Shown here in pieces: positions 63,510-64,000 of a DNA stretch of 64,000 nt. The position numbers were made by a program, and so were the translations under genes. The first letter of the stretch is position 1, and each line of letters starts with the position of its first letter. Location of the stretch: contig JAFQES010000022.1 in assembly GCA_017398945.1 (NCBI GenBank), positions 44,378-108,377 on the forward strand, read 5' to 3'. Below the pieces are notes generated by a model that made no database searches, was not told where the DNA came from, and worked only from the letters and a program-made list of their open reading frames with translations. The stretch is from Bacilli bacterium (lineage in GTDB: Bacteria; Bacillota_I; Bacilli_A; RF39; UBA660).

Positions 63510-63533
63510 CAAAAAAACTGACAACATGTCAGC
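63510..63533 (-). terminator. Terminator of dockerin gene A3
   Basis: The minus strand reads CTGACA-3 nt-TGTCAG followed by seven T. Confidence 0.82.
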
Positions 63534-63755
63534 TTATTTTATTGGTAATCCAACTAATAATTTTCTAGCTGCTATTAAATCAACCAAGCTTAGTTTTCCA
63601 TCCTTGGTTAAATCTACTCTTGCTAATAATTCTGCACTTATCTGGGTTGGATTTACCATATATAATCGATATTGTATTAAATCTATTAATGTATATTTTC
63701 CATTACCATTCCAATCTCCTAAGACTACTTCATCTTCAGTTGGTGGTGTTTCTCC
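63534..63755. repeat. Class A dockerin DNA module, copy 3
   Basis: Nearly identical at DNA level to 40227-40450, including the linker codons TPPTEDEVVLGDW, over about 220 bp. Confidence 0.85.
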
Positions 63756-64000
63756 TCCGGTTATGTCTCCTCCAGCGATTCCTCCAGAACTACTTTCTTC
63801 TGTTATGTATCCATACAATGCTACATCGTCCACTTTTAACCAATATATATCAGTACAATCATGATGAACAAATATTATCTGTACTTCTTTTCCTATAAAC
63901 TTTTCATCTAACTGGGATGTTTTTAAAACAAATTCATATGTACTTAATGTCTCTTCATGTAATTTTTGCGAGATGCTTTCATCTGCTAATTGTTCTTTAA
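63534..64000 (-). CDS. Dockerin (class A) protein, 5' part beyond window
   Basis: The frame is open to the right edge. The visible end of a cleaved-adhesin-like domain (STYEFVLKTSQLDEKFIGKE, VQIIFVHHDCTDIYWLKVDD) matches the end of the second domain in the 40227 protein (IQIVFVHHNSSGNYGIGIRE). A Gly/Ser-rich linker (SSSGGIAGGDITGGETPP) leads to a class A dockerin almost identical to that of 40227. The start, signal peptide and promoter lie outside. Confidence 0.88.
   Translation of the reverse strand, partial: KEQLADESISQKLHEETLSTYEFVLKTSQLDEKFIGKEVQIIFVHHDCTDIYWLKVDDVALYGYITEESSSGGIAGGDITGGETPPTEDEVVLGDWNGNGKYTLIDLIQYRLYMVNPTQISAELLARVDLTKDGKLSLVDLIAARKLLVGLPIK

Noticed and set aside
40227..63755. 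Dockerin repeats as a mobile element or CRISPR-like array
   Set aside because: The copies are coding, are not bounded by inverted repeats or target duplications, and no transposase is present.

Overview
The window is very AT-rich, densely coded DNA that uses the standard bacterial code (TGG for Trp; TGA, TAA and TAG all act as stops). Gene content and order are those of a Gram-positive Bacillota of the Bacilli side. Markers are a hrcA-grpE-dnaK-dnaJ cluster under CIRCE, an ireB-yqgF-DUF1292-mltG-trmR-trhP-greA run ordered as in Bacillus subtilis, yqeG-yqeH, EzrA, PrsA and RecX. Sporulation genes (SpoIIIAH-like, GerE, GerM, two YjcZ-type miniproteins) and two exact sigmaK-type promoters point to a spore former. 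I would guess an uncultured gut lineage near Erysipelotrichales/RF39, but nothing here fixes the species. No phage, IS element, integrase, CRISPR array or rRNA was seen.

Layout. 1-7.1 kb: a partial TPR gene, then dnaJ, pepF, dnaK, grpE, hrcA. 7.1-13 kb: a translation, tRNA-modification and envelope operon ending in greA. 13-26.4 kb: YjcZ genes, prsA, recX (with an SOS box), a frameshifted nrnA, ackA, thiI with an odd cysteine-desulfurase homologue, a decayed radical-SAM gene, ezrA, and the spoIIIAH-gerE-gerM sporulation group. 26.4-27.9 kb: a candidate type I toxin-antitoxin locus, tRNA-Arg(UCU), efp, rpmG. 27.9-40.1 kb: a class B PBP, fmt, priA, mutL, yqeH, yqeG, a DUF1292-DeoD fusion and a large unknown membrane protein. 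40.2-48.1 kb: dockerin genes interleaved with frr, tsf and rpsB. 48.2-54.2 kb: queH and an ftsQ-murB-murG-murD-murL cluster. 54.2-57.5 kb: a cytidine deaminase with a zinc-less paralogue, a class B sortase, and a dead ABC exporter. 57.7-64 kb: more dockerin proteins and two cohesin-like anchors.

The most striking feature is a small cohesin-dockerin surface system. Six secreted proteins end in dockerins of two sequence classes (A: 40227, 43723, 63534; B: 47295, 57754, 60091). Two adjacent genes encode single-cohesin cell-surface anchors: one has an NPDTG sorting signal, the other a C-terminal membrane segment. A class B sortase lies 6 kb away. No glycoside hydrolase is present; the cargo looks like adhesin or beta-sandwich domains. 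Four promoters of this set share a direct-repeat box a constant 37-39 bp upstream of the -10, which suggests one regulator controls anchors and cargo together.
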